Positions 35,357 to 45,479 of a DNA stretch of 64,000 nt are shown piece after piece. Numbering within the stretch: the stretch's first letter is position 1; each line of letters begins with the position of its first letter. The position numbers and the translations under genes are program-made. Location: NCBI GenBank assembly GCA_964017195.1, contig OZ024887.1, forward strand, positions 63,899,811-63,963,810, written 5' to 3'. The notes beneath the pieces were generated by a model. It was not told the origin of the DNA. It saw only the letters and a program-made list of their open reading frames with translations, and did no database searches. The stretch comes from Siderastrea radians. Its lineage: Eukaryota; Cnidaria; Anthozoa; Scleractinia; Rhizangiidae.

Positions 35357-38141
35357 GAGGGCTCGAGACTAACGGTAGCCAACTAGTCACAGACTGGTAG
35401 AAATTCCGTTTTGGCTAGTAAGTTTTGCGCTTTCACTAGCCATTTTGGCTAGTGAAAATTTACAAAGCCCTAAAGCACCGGATGGAAACCAAACTAAATA
35501 TTGCTTCTGACGATTGGATCGCAAAAGCAAATTGAGTGAGCAGAAAGTAAAACTCGTTCCGTAGAAGGATATAATTTTCGCGTGATACTTGTTTTGTACT
35601 CTCAACGTTTTCCCCCACTAATTCTTGTATCAGATGGCAACGTTTTCTTCGTCATTTCTACGTTCGAACGAAATCAGCCGTCTTCAGAACGTTTTATCAT
35701 ACGTTTCCTTGAGAGGTCCATTAGTGCGTTCATGTGGTTTTGTCTACACGTTAGTAGATGTAGGATCACACAATTTTGTAGTCTTCTGTTACCGACTTTT
35801 TTGCCATTTTTGCTACGTTCGACAGCTTCTCTTCCCAGCGTTTCTCTCTGTGTAACGTCTTCACATTATTCTACGTACGTAAGTAGGTTCGTCGATTTAT
35901 CGGGTCTAGCCTCCTCAACGTTTCTTTGTATGTTAGCACGTTTGCACGACATTGTTCTGTTCTTCCTGAGGTTTTCAGCGTGTTAGGTTCATTCGTACGA
36001 TGACATGGATGAGTCGGCACTGGCCTTAGCGTTTCTCTGTACGTTAGTATGTTCATACAGTATTAGTCTTGTCTTCTCAACGTTTATCCGTACGTTAGTG
36101 CGATTTTAGTTGTCGTAATTTATTGTCCCACTGTAATAGTTCAGTTTGTCCGTTCGGCGTTCTTCCGTATGTCACACACGTTCTTACGGAATTAGTTTTG
36201 TCTAATAACGTTTCTCCATAACGTTAGTAGTTGCGCATTTTGTTAGTCTCTGTATCTTGGTACATTGGCAGCGTTTCTCCCTACTGTAGTGCATTTGCAA
36301 AGAGCGTGTTTGATATGTCTTCTCAACGTTTTTTCCGTACCTTAGTAAGTTCGAACCTCATTAGCTTTTTCTGCTAATGTTTCTCCGCACTTAAATATGT
36401 TTATAATTTACTAGTCTTCTCCTGTAGACGTTTTTCCGTACGTGAGTTGAGTGCTGTATCAGTCTTGTCTTTTTGACGTTTCTCTGTACCTTACAACGTT
36501 CGTACCATGTTAGTCTTGTCTTCCCAACGTTTCTCCGTACGATGACATGCTCATATAAGGTTAACTGTTCGAGTTATTCTTTAACCGTTGGAAAGAATAG
36601 TCAACATTCAAGTTCTTCACTCTTGAGATTACAGATAGAGAGGCACGTTTACAGTACTTAAAGGCCCACCTTCACCCAAACGGCCTTGCGACCGTTTGTT
36701 ATTGTTTTCAAATGGTTCTATTGTTCTTCTCGCGATATGATTGGTTGCCAGATTATTCCTGCGGGCGAGAAAATTGTCACGTATATTCAAAACAAATCGG
36801 AGCGGCCATGTCGCATCGATTTACCTTTGCGAAGTTGCCCCAATCTACGGCCTCAATTTACAAATCTTTAGGCTTTTATGAAAGGTATTTACTCCCCCAA
36901 AACGCTGATTTATCTGATGTTCACCATGTGAAAGTTTCAATGACATAGAAAGCGAGAAGTCAGCTTGTTATGTTTGCATTTCTAAGCGCAAGCAAGCGAT
37001 CTCAGCAAAAGACTCAAACAGTTACTTCGAGATTCGATTGTTTTAGTCTGCAAATTGCAATCTTATTGTCTTACAAGGTAACAGTAATTTTAAAGGTCCC
37101 TCCTAGTCATTATAGAGGTTGGTCTGAAGGGAAATAAACAGCGTATACGACTCGATAGCAACTCATTGATTATCGCTCGCAAAATAGCACTTGTCCGGTG
37201 ACCCCCGCATTTACACAATTTTAACCTTTGAAAGCCAGCCGTACGTGTCTACTAATCGATCAAATCTCCCTGAACTTAGGGTTTACTAAGAAACTAATTA
37301 TTTTAATTCAATCATACGACGATAGATACAGAGGAACAAAAAGAACACAGTCCTGCAAAACCATTCACTTATTACACACTCGCGAGCTGCTCTGTTTACA
37401 TCGCGCAAATAAAATCTAATCAAACGAATCAAACTTGCCAAGGTCCTGCATCCAATACAAACAGGAATTCACAACATCACTACAAGAGATTCATCAAATA
37501 TCCGTTTCTTTGCTTCATAACACAAGCTCCTCTGATACGAATACTGACAATATTTTCTTTCGGCATAACTGTGAAGTATCTTCAACTGCGAGGCATCATT
37601 TGGCAGGAAACATATTGGACAAAGTAAGAGCGGAAAAAATACGTTTGGCCGGCTCAGTCGCAAAATGATTCCAGGAAACAACAGCCTGATAATCGAAGAA
37701 TGAATTCCTGCATGCTTTTGGACGATTTTCAACAAGATGGCTCCGGATGAAACGGATTTTGAAAGAACACCCCCTCAGAAACAATTTCGGGTTCCTTCTG
37801 TGAGTACCGGAGAACGAATGACGCAAAACAAAAGAAACAAAAGACAGAAAACAATTCAACTCCAAAATAGAACCAAATTACAATGTCTCGCATACAAAAG
37901 AAGGACAATGTGTTCTGGTACCCGAAGAAAGACCCCAATTTCGTGTTACACGAAATTCATAAAACGGCAAGCGAGGCGCGCAAGGCCTTCTGGGTGAAGG
38001 TGGGCTGAAAATTAGACATATTGAACACAGTAGGAGATTTTGCAAAAACAGTCTGGCTAGTGAAAATTTATTTTGGCTAGTGAAATCAAACCTCTCACTA
38101 GCCACTTCGCTACTAAGCTGAAAAGTTAGTCTCGAGCCCTG
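35357..38141. mobile_element. Element C2: sister of C1, 5-bp target duplication, contains H
   Basis: The same ends as C1 (AGGGCTCGAGACTAACGG; GTTAGTCTCGAGCCCTG), the same subterminal TTTGGCTAGTGAAAATT boxes and the same CGTTTCTCCGTACG minisatellite (35570-36560). ATTTT is duplicated at 35352-35356 and 38142-38146. The uninterrupted target is visible in the left arm of A, so the 5-bp length is certain. Without insert H it is about 1.44 kb, matching C1. Confidence 0.88.
36662..38006. mobile_element. Element H: 1.35-kb TIR element inside C2
   Basis: The ends AGGCCCACCTTCACCCAAAC and GTGAAGGTGGGCT are inverted repeats of about 28 bases, continuing GGCCTTGCG / CGCAAGGCC. Alignment of C2 with C1 shows the extra block exactly here (C1 reads AGTACTTAACTCGGCTAAAA). 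Short open frames inside have no recognised domain. Target duplication unclear. Confidence 0.7.
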
Positions 38142-38409
38142 ATTTTTATTCCGACTTCTTTCTGATTTGTGGCAATTTGAGACGTTTTGTATCATTTCCA
38201 TACAAACTTTTAAATGTTACCGATGTCATTATTATGCATAGCGTGGAAAAAACAGTCTAATTTATGCGCAGCTCTCAATATAAGCTTGGGCTGCCTGTGG
38301 AAAAACAGACACGTTTTGCATCTAAGAGTCTTAGGAATACGGCAAAGTGTTAGAGGTCTTGTTTTTGCTGTTCATTGTTTCTTTTTTGTTATTTTAAAGT
38401 TAGGAGTAA

Positions 38410-40183
38410 CACAGGCAGCCCAAGCTCACGCCTCGTGAAAGGGACGTGACCTTCGAGAGAGACCTGTATTGGGTTGCAAGCGGCCGTTAACAATTTGAGA
38501 CTTTGTATGGGGAATAATATATCGTCGATTTCCAACGTTAAATAAAACTAAATTTCAACATTTTTTAGTGAAATAAATAACAATAATTTACCTCTTACGT
38601 CTTTGTGTGTTTTTTTGGGCTTATTCCATCGTTTTGGGCCTTCTTTGTCTTGACTGTCACTACCTTCATAGACCGGTATTGGGTTACAAGCGGCCGTTAA
38701 CAATTTGAGACTTTGTATGGGAAATAAAATATCGTCGATTTCGGACGTTAAATAAAAGTAAATTTCAACTTTTTTTAGTGAAATGAATAAAACTAACTTA
38801 CCTCTTTCGTCTTTGTGTGTTTTTGGGCTTATTCCATCGTTTTGGGCCTTCTTTGTCCCCGGTCTTTGTCACGACTGTTACTACCTTCATAAGACGAAGT
38901 CAAGGCACCACACCGTTTCAGGCCGGAGATTCGAACTTGTCTACTCCAAGGCGGTTTGCGACCAGAAAATCCATCCTATCGCAGATTTTTCCGCCAGAGG
39001 TAAACCTCTATGATCTCCACACCTTGTAAAATGTTCCTTCGCCAAATATCCCCGCGCATCTTCCTGAAAATGAGCTTTTTCTCACTCTATGTCCAAAATC
39101 TCTTCTTTCGGCGAACGCTCATGATTTTGAAAATCGACACGAGGCTTGGGTCCGAGATCAAATCTCTCACGACCCACGGTGGCACAGTCAATTCATGTAC
39201 AGCACTTACCCCATCCCGACAGTGGCATCACGCACAGCACTATTGCATCGATCAACCAATGACAGAGCGAGGCGACGCGACGGGATACGGGAGATAAACA
39301 AACGGCTAAATTTGAATATTTCTGTCGGGATGGCGTAACTAGAGTGCTGTACATGAATTGACTGTGCCACCGTGGGTCGAGAGAGATTTGATCTCGGACC
39401 CAAGCCTCGTGTCGATTTTCAAAATCATGAGCGTTCGCCGAAAGAAAGGATTTTGGACATGGAGTGAGAAAAAGCTCATTTTCAGGAAGATGCGCGGGGA
39501 TATTTGGCGAAGGAACATTTTACAAGGTGTGGAGATCATAGAGGTTTACCTCTGGCGGAAAAAATCTGCGATAGGATGGATTTTCTGGCCGCAAACCGCC
39601 TTGGAGTAGACAAGTTCGAATCTCCGGCCTGAAACGGTGTGGTGCCTTGACTTCGTCTTACGAAGGTAGTAACAGTCGTGACAAAGACCGGGGACAAAGA
39701 AGGCCCAAAACGATGGAATAAGGCCAAAAAACACACAAAGACGCAAGAGGTAAGTTAGTTTTATTCATTTCACTAAAAAATGTTGAAATTTAGTTTTATT
39801 TAACGTCCGAAATCGACGATATTTTATTTCCCATACAAAGTCTCGAATTGTTAACGGCCGCTTGTAACCCAATACCGGTCTATGAAGGTAGTAACAGTCG
39901 TGACAAAGAAGGCCCAAAACGATGGAATAAGCCCAAAAAACATACAAAGACGCAAGAGGTAAATTAGTGTTATTTATTTCACTAAAAAATGTTGAAATTT
40001 AGTTTTATTTAACGTTGGAAATCGACGATATATTATTCCCCATACAAAGTCTCAAATCGTTAACGGCCGCTTGCAACCCAATACAGGTCTCTCTCGAAGG
40101 TCACGTCCCGGCTCGAGAACCATAAAAAATTAATAATTAATAAATTCCTCCCTTTCACGAGGCGTGAGCTTGGGCTGCCTGTG
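38410..40183. mobile_element. Element D: 1.77-kb near-complete palindrome, 7-bp target duplication
   Basis: Ends CACAGGCAGCCCAAGCTCAC and GTGAGCTTGGGCTGCCTGTG; GGAGTAA repeated at 38403-38409 and 40184-40190. Arms are about 800 bp around a ~150-bp centre near 39200-39345. Each arm holds two tandem ~220-bp units beginning GTATTGGGTTNCAAGCGGCC. The first 17 bases match element A, so they belong to one family. No transposase. Confidence 0.87.
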
Positions 40184-41035
40184 GGAGTAATGGGTTTGAG
40201 CGTACTCTACTGCGGAACTCCGTACCGCTATTTGATTCAATGTTGCTCATTGAAGTGAACATATTATATTTTTGTTTCATGAGGCTTTAGGCAATAAATT
40301 GTCTTATCGTTACATTGTTACAAATCTGTCCTTCTTAAATATTGTTATAAATCCGTCCTTCTTAACATTATATGCTTCAGCCTAAGACTTTTCGAATATA
40401 TCAGGCTCAGATTAAGCTTGAAATATAAATATTATGGAGTGAGCTTAGGCCTTTCATAGAAAATGACTCATTTATTTATTTATTAACTTACTTATTTATT
40501 TAAGGTTATTTACAGTGTAACCTCGATTTAACGAAGTGAAAGGGAATGGGAAAAGAGTAGTGTTGTATGGACTGGTTAAACTAAGTTTTGATTTGGAATA
40601 TTCCAGGTGCTGCTTTGGAGGCAGTGATAATCATTTTGGCTTTCTTGAATTTATTTGTGCCCATTCCTTGTGCTACTGTTTTGCTTGTACAGTTGCAGAT
40701 CTCCAGGCTTTGTCCCTTTCAATATTGTTTTCTACACTTTAGTTTCAGTAAGTCTCATTAAATACTAGAACTGAGGAGATTGTGAGACTGTAAATAATGG
40801 AGAAATAAAGCATTTTAACAGTGGATAGATAAAGTCCTCTTTGCATGTTAGACCAGTTCTAGGGATAATATTCCCAGGTTTGAAAAATTTTCTGCTTAAC
40901 AACTTCAATCAATTGAGTTATCTGGGTGTAGTTTGAAAGTGTTTGTAAAATTTAAATCAATGGGAAAGAGAGGATTTCAGGAAAAAAAGGAGAGAAAAAG
41001 ATTTCATGAAGTTTTGAAATTGGAATTTGTAGTCA

Positions 41036-41239
41036 GGCCTGTAAGCCCCAGTAATGACAAACATCTAATTTCTCCTTACAATATCCCTACTTGTTCAAAC
41101 ATACAGGCCCTGAGAATAAAGGAAATGATCACCAAAAATAAAATGTCTGGATGTTTATGTGAATTCTCTCAAGCAGTACCATAAGACATTTACGGAGAAT
41201 AGTGAGGACAACATGTTTGTTGATATCGGGGCTTAAAGT
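41036..41239 (+). mobile_element. TTAACCCTTTAAGC-family MITE, copy 3
   Basis: Contains GACAAACATCTAATTTCTCC, CAAACATACAGGCCCTGAGA and GATATCGGGGCTTAAAG, as in copies 1 and 4. It lies in the centre of element F. Confidence 0.75.
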
Positions 41240-41611
41240 TAAGAACAAGGAAAGGAATATCATAATAATTGACTGCTATCAACCTGGGGTGCTCTTATGT
41301 GGATATCAGTTTTTGATGGTCTCTTAAAATGATTTCCCATCTCATGTCTCTACTTTAAAACTATTCGCATGTCAATCTAAGCCAAATAAAAAGGGTTTGT
41401 AGATCCAATTAGAACACCACAAAAATCCACTAAAAGTTACAACGGAGGTTCAAAGAAATAACGAGTCATCCTAAAAAGTGGGATTTGTAACTTAAGGTTA
41501 TGTGCTGATCAATTCGAATCTTCAACATCCCCCCTCCCTTCCGGGCATACCTCAGACATTTGGCTACATGTATTTTCCTTGCCCGAGGAGTAGGGAATTT
41601 GATGCAAAGGT

Positions 41612-41957
41612 CCTGTGTGTATCACTCAGTCAGTTGTATGATAATTCTATCAGTTGTGTATTACCCCGTCAGTTGTGCGTTACTTGGTCACTTGTGTAAC
41701 CTTTCTGTCAGTTGCATGTTGCAAGTTGTGCATCACTTGGTTAGTTGTGTACTTCTCTGTCAGTTGTGCATTACTTGGTCAGTTGTGTACTTCTCTGTCA
41801 GTTGTGCATTACTCAATTAGTTGTGTATTACCCAGTCAGTTGTCTCAGACTCGGTCAGTTGTGTTACACTCAGTCAGTTGGATGATAATTCCGTCAGTTG
41901 TTTATTACTCCGTCAGTTGTGTACTATTCCATCACTTGTGTATTACTCCCTCAGGTG
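41612..41957 (+). repeat. Minisatellite, ~20-21 bp unit TCAGTTGTGTATTACTC
   Basis: About 16 tandem copies of (G)TCAGTTGTGYATTACTYNG with variants such as GTACTTCTC. It lies at the apex of element F's long inverted repeat. The array stays open for long runs in translation only because the unit is near a multiple of three. Confidence 0.88.
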
Positions 41958-44238
41958 AGTTCAATACTCTCTTTCCCATTTCTATTTTTGAAACACTTTC
42001 AAACTTCAGCCAGCTGCAGGTTACTCAATTGATTGAAGTTGTTAAGCAGAAAATTTTTTCAAACCTGGGAATATTATCCCCAGAACTGTTAAAATGCTTT
42101 ATTTTTCCATTGTTTAAAGTCTCACAGTCTCCTCAGTTCTAGTGTTTAATGTGACTCACTGAAGCTAAAGTGTGCAAAACAATCTTGAAAGTGACAAAGT
42201 CCTGGAGATTTACAACTGTACAAGCAAAACTGTAGCCCAAAGAATGGGCACAAATAAATTCAACAAAGTCAAAATGATTATCACTGCCTCCAAAGCAGCA
42301 CCTGGAATATGCCAGATCAAAAATTAATGAGTCATTTTCATAAATGAGTCATTTCCACTGAACTCAGAGATGTAAGCCATGTAGAATAAATATTTTGTAG
42401 CACTAGTTTTATTTAAGGCCTAAGCTCACTCCATAAGATTAATATTTTAAGCTTAATCTGAGCCTGATATATTTTAAAAGTCTAAAGCTGAAGCATATAA
42501 TTTTAAGAAGGACGGATTTATAACAATATTTAAGAAGGACGGATTTGTAACAATGTAACGATAAGACAATTTATTGCCTAAAGCCTCATGAATCAAAAAT
42601 ATAATATGTTCATTTGAGCAACATTGAATCAAATAGCGGTACGGAGTTCGGCAGTCGAGAACGCTCAAACCCATTATTCTTAACTTTAAAATAACAAAAA
42701 AGAAACAATGAACAGCAAAAACAAGACCTCTAACACTTTGCCGTATTCCCAAGACTCTTACCTGCAAAACGTGTCTGTTTTTCCTATTTTTTCTTGAACT
42801 GAACTTCAGCTTTCTCCGCCATTTTGTTTATCTTCCCCTCAGCCGCCTCAGCCACATCCCGTACCCAGTTCTTCTCACCCTTTTCGCCGTAGCCGCCATT
42901 TTGAACACATCTCCATCCTCGTTGGAGGCACGTGATCTGCTGTGTGCCAGGGTCTTCTCCCGAGCCGCCGCCATTTTGAAAAGCGAGAAGACCCTGGGGA
43001 CGAGGTTGATAACTACTGCATACCTGCAATATATCAATTTCTCTTCCTTATGAAACCTAAAATAACTTCTCTTTTGCTATTACTACAAATTCCTATTACT
43101 GTCTTACCTACAACGAATTACAGAAACTCAATTAAATGAGATTTCATTAAAATAATCTTAGAAGAAATGGCTTAGACATGGCCCTAACAATGACTTTGCC
43201 AACAGCATGAAAACGAGGCTAACTGCATTTTTGGCTAAAAATGAAGCACAACGAATATATTTAGGGATAAACCGGCCATTATAATAGAAAACAGCGCATT
43301 CTAACATCCATTAGGTATAAAGAGTTTGTCAGGTGACATGTCACGTGACCCTTAATGTGCAGAAAAGCCTGGTATCTACAATAAATCCTATTCCTAACTT
43401 TCGCTTTGTGTGAAATCTGAAATAACTTTTTCTTTGCTTCTTTTACAGTATTTAGTTAAACATATCTGAGACAAAATGGCTAAAACAGTCCCACACGAAA
43501 ACGAGGCTTAACTTAGGCCTTCTCTGAATTCATCAAATGGCAGACATTTGAAGAGGAATTGATAAAGCTTCATTTGATACTAAGTTTTATCAAGTAATGG
43601 AAGTTTTTCAAGAATGATTCTGTCCATTCAGGTAATAAGCACTTTAGTTCGTGGGAACCATATAAAATAGACGTGTTTGACCATTAAGGAAACAAACTTA
43701 GCAGATTTCACAAACTGGTCACCGTTCGCATTCTGAGGCACTTGAATCATCTGAAATAACATAACATAACATAAACTTTATTTGAACTCGAATTTTAGAG
43801 TAGCTTAACTAATATATTTACAAATATCAGTAACTAATATCTTCGAGAAATATACTAAAATATGGAATGGAAATGGAGGTGGCCTCAGGTATATTTAAGG
43901 ACTGGGTCTGCAAGTATTAGGCATAAATAGATTGTGCTCGGCAACTTTTGAGCAACTTTTAGCGTTTTCAGCAACTTTTTATACTGCGAGCAACGGTCAG
44001 CAACTAGAGCAACTTTTGCCTTCCTTGGCAACTTTTGAGTTAACAAATAGTTTAAAACTGACCAAACCATCAAAAAGGTCTTTATTAAAAGGTTTTTTTT
44101 TTTATTAAAACTGGTCAAAACTAAGGATGTCATACGTTCTTACAAATAATTCATAAAATAACACGTGTGCCCATGAACTGGACAGCAGCTATCTAACGGG
44201 CGTTTACATCCAGCGGTTATTCGCTCCAACAATAGAGC

Positions 44239-44574
44239 AAGAAGAATAGAGCAGGAAGAAACTTTCCATTTCTTGACAATGACAATATTATTGCCAACTT
44301 GGCCCGAGAGCTACCTGACTATCTTGCTGCAGCTGATGGTGTTGTCATGGCAAATGAAGAAGAAAAGCTGGCATGGTGGGCAGCCCGCATTGACACACTT
44401 CCACATTGGGCAGGTGTAGTAAAGAAGTTGTTGGTCATCCAGCCAAGTTCAGCATCTGCCGAGAGAGTCTTCAACCTTCTGAAGAATGCGTTTAACGATC
44501 AACAAGACAATGCCCTAGAGGACTACCTTGAGGCTTCAGTCATGATAAGATACAACAATGCAAAGAGGCTGTAA
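44239..44574 (+). pseudogene. hAT transposase C-terminal (dimerisation) fragment
   Basis: An open stretch of about 110 codons follows a TAG and has no ATG at its head. It carries LARELPDYLAAADGV, then a Trp-rich WWAARIDTLPHWAGVVKKLL, then IQPSSASAERVFNLLKNAF and ALEDYLEASVMIRYN. The pattern (W..., then PSSASAERVFS-type, then L....E..VM...N) is the hAT-family C-terminal dimerisation domain. The DDE catalytic part is absent, so it is not an active transposase. It ends at TAA inside a palindrome (44541-44617). Flanking GAGCAACTTTT repeats and an 8-bp duplication place it in a hAT element. Confidence 0.85.
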
Positions 44575-44617
44575 ACTTTAAAGTTTACACCTCTTTGCAT
44601 TGTTGTATCTTATCATG
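44541..44617. repeat. 77-bp palindrome at the end of the hAT fragment
   Basis: CATGATAAGATACAACAATG, then CAAAGAGG(C)TGTAAAC, is followed at once by its reverse complement around a CTTTAAAG centre, with one indel. It inverts the last codons and the stop of the transposase fragment. A template switch is the likely origin. Confidence 0.85.
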
Positions 44618-45479
44618 ATAAGATAAGATAAAGGCTGTAAACGTTGTTACGTTGAGCTTAAAGATTATATTGATCACAGCAAATGATGTTAAATTACACA
44701 TACAACGTCATGTTTTGAGTAGTAATCTGGAACAAAATGACTCTCAAAAGTAAGCAACTTTTCTAAATCTGGGTGGCAACTTTTAAATTTTTGAGCAACT
44801 TTAGAGCAACTTTTGGGTGTATTGTCGAGCAACTTTTGCTGGATTTACTAGCACAATCTATTCATGTCTAGCAAGTATCTGATCCAGAAAGGAATGGGGG
44901 TGGTCTATCTTCGAAGGAAAACAGGTGATGAGTATGAGACTTGGCCGTGGCCTTTATCCTGTTTATATAGTATTTTTGACATTGAAGTTGCCATGGCAAC
45001 ATGTAGCGTGACCAATTAAGGTTTTACTTCCGGTTTTGTACTTTAGGGCTTCTGCACACTAGGAAAAAAAACGTTTACCTGGAATTTTAAGTGATCGCGT
45101 TTGTACCTTTTTGAGGTACTCTCCAAATGTAACTGGAAAGATGGTCTCCCTACCCTGGATGAGGGTCTTATGGCTATTGCGTGACAGCAAAAACTTGACA
45201 TTTTAATGAATACGTAACCTGGACACGCCTTCCAGTTAATCTCGTGTAGAATTTTATGCAAGAAAAACTATTAAGACGTCATTTTGTAAGTTAGGTTTGC
45301 ATAAGTTCTCCTGCATCTCGCTTAAAGAATAATATCGAAATTCGATACCTTAATCAGTCACGTGGTCCCTATTGTGACAACTCTTAATCAAAATGAGCCT
45401 CCGTAACAAGTTTCATCTCTTTGCTTAATTTCGTATCAATAGGTTGCATACTTACTGAGATAGACCACCCCCCTTCATT

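Larger units (their letters stand above)
33806..38299. mobile_element. Element A: foldback element, 7-bp target duplication, split by C2
   Basis: Ends are CACAGGCAGCCCAAGCT and AGCTTGGGCTGCCTGTG. GAAAAAC is repeated at 33799-33805 and 38300-38306; the empty site GGAAAAACAGACACG is seen in F's right arm. Arms are about 670 bp: left 33806-34475, right 34840-35356 joined to 38142-38299, with a ~360-bp centre. C2 interrupts the right arm. A is about 1.7 kb without C2. No coding frame. Confidence 0.85.
33587..43008. mobile_element. Element F: long-TIR, Mutator-like, 11-bp target duplication
   Basis: F begins GACCTCGTCCCCAGGGTC and ends with the complement GACCCTGGGGACGAGG. ATAACTACTGC is duplicated exactly at 33576-33586 and 43009-43019; the intact version of this site is seen in E's right arm. 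The TIRs are about 1 kb. Left arm: 33587-33805, about 38300-38409 and 40184-about 40930, cut by elements A and D. Right arm: about 42000-43008. F is about 3.1 kb without inserts. No transposase frame was found. A long target duplication with very long TIRs fits Mutator-like elements, by inference only. Confidence 0.8.
43918..44870 (+). mobile_element. hAT transposon remnant, 953 bp, 8-bp target duplication
   Basis: The ends TAGGCATAAATAGATTGTGC and GCACAATCTATTCATGTCTA are imperfect inverted repeats. GCAAGTAT lies on both sides (43910-43917, 44871-44878). Both ends carry clusters of GAGCAACTTTT subterminal repeats. It encodes only the C-terminal part of a hAT transposase. It inserted into the interior of element E. 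Confidence 0.88.

Noticed and set aside
37228..37997. Open frames on both strands inside element H as a transposase
   Set aside because: All are under 110 codons, overlap antisense and show no DDE-like or zinc-finger pattern.
41612..41957. CRISPR-like array
   Set aside because: No unique spacers between repeats, and the window is clearly eukaryotic; an ordinary minisatellite.
41560..42142. 86- and 162-codon open frames with repeated Cys/Val/Ser
   Set aside because: They are translations of the 20-21 bp minisatellite in element F, not a gene.
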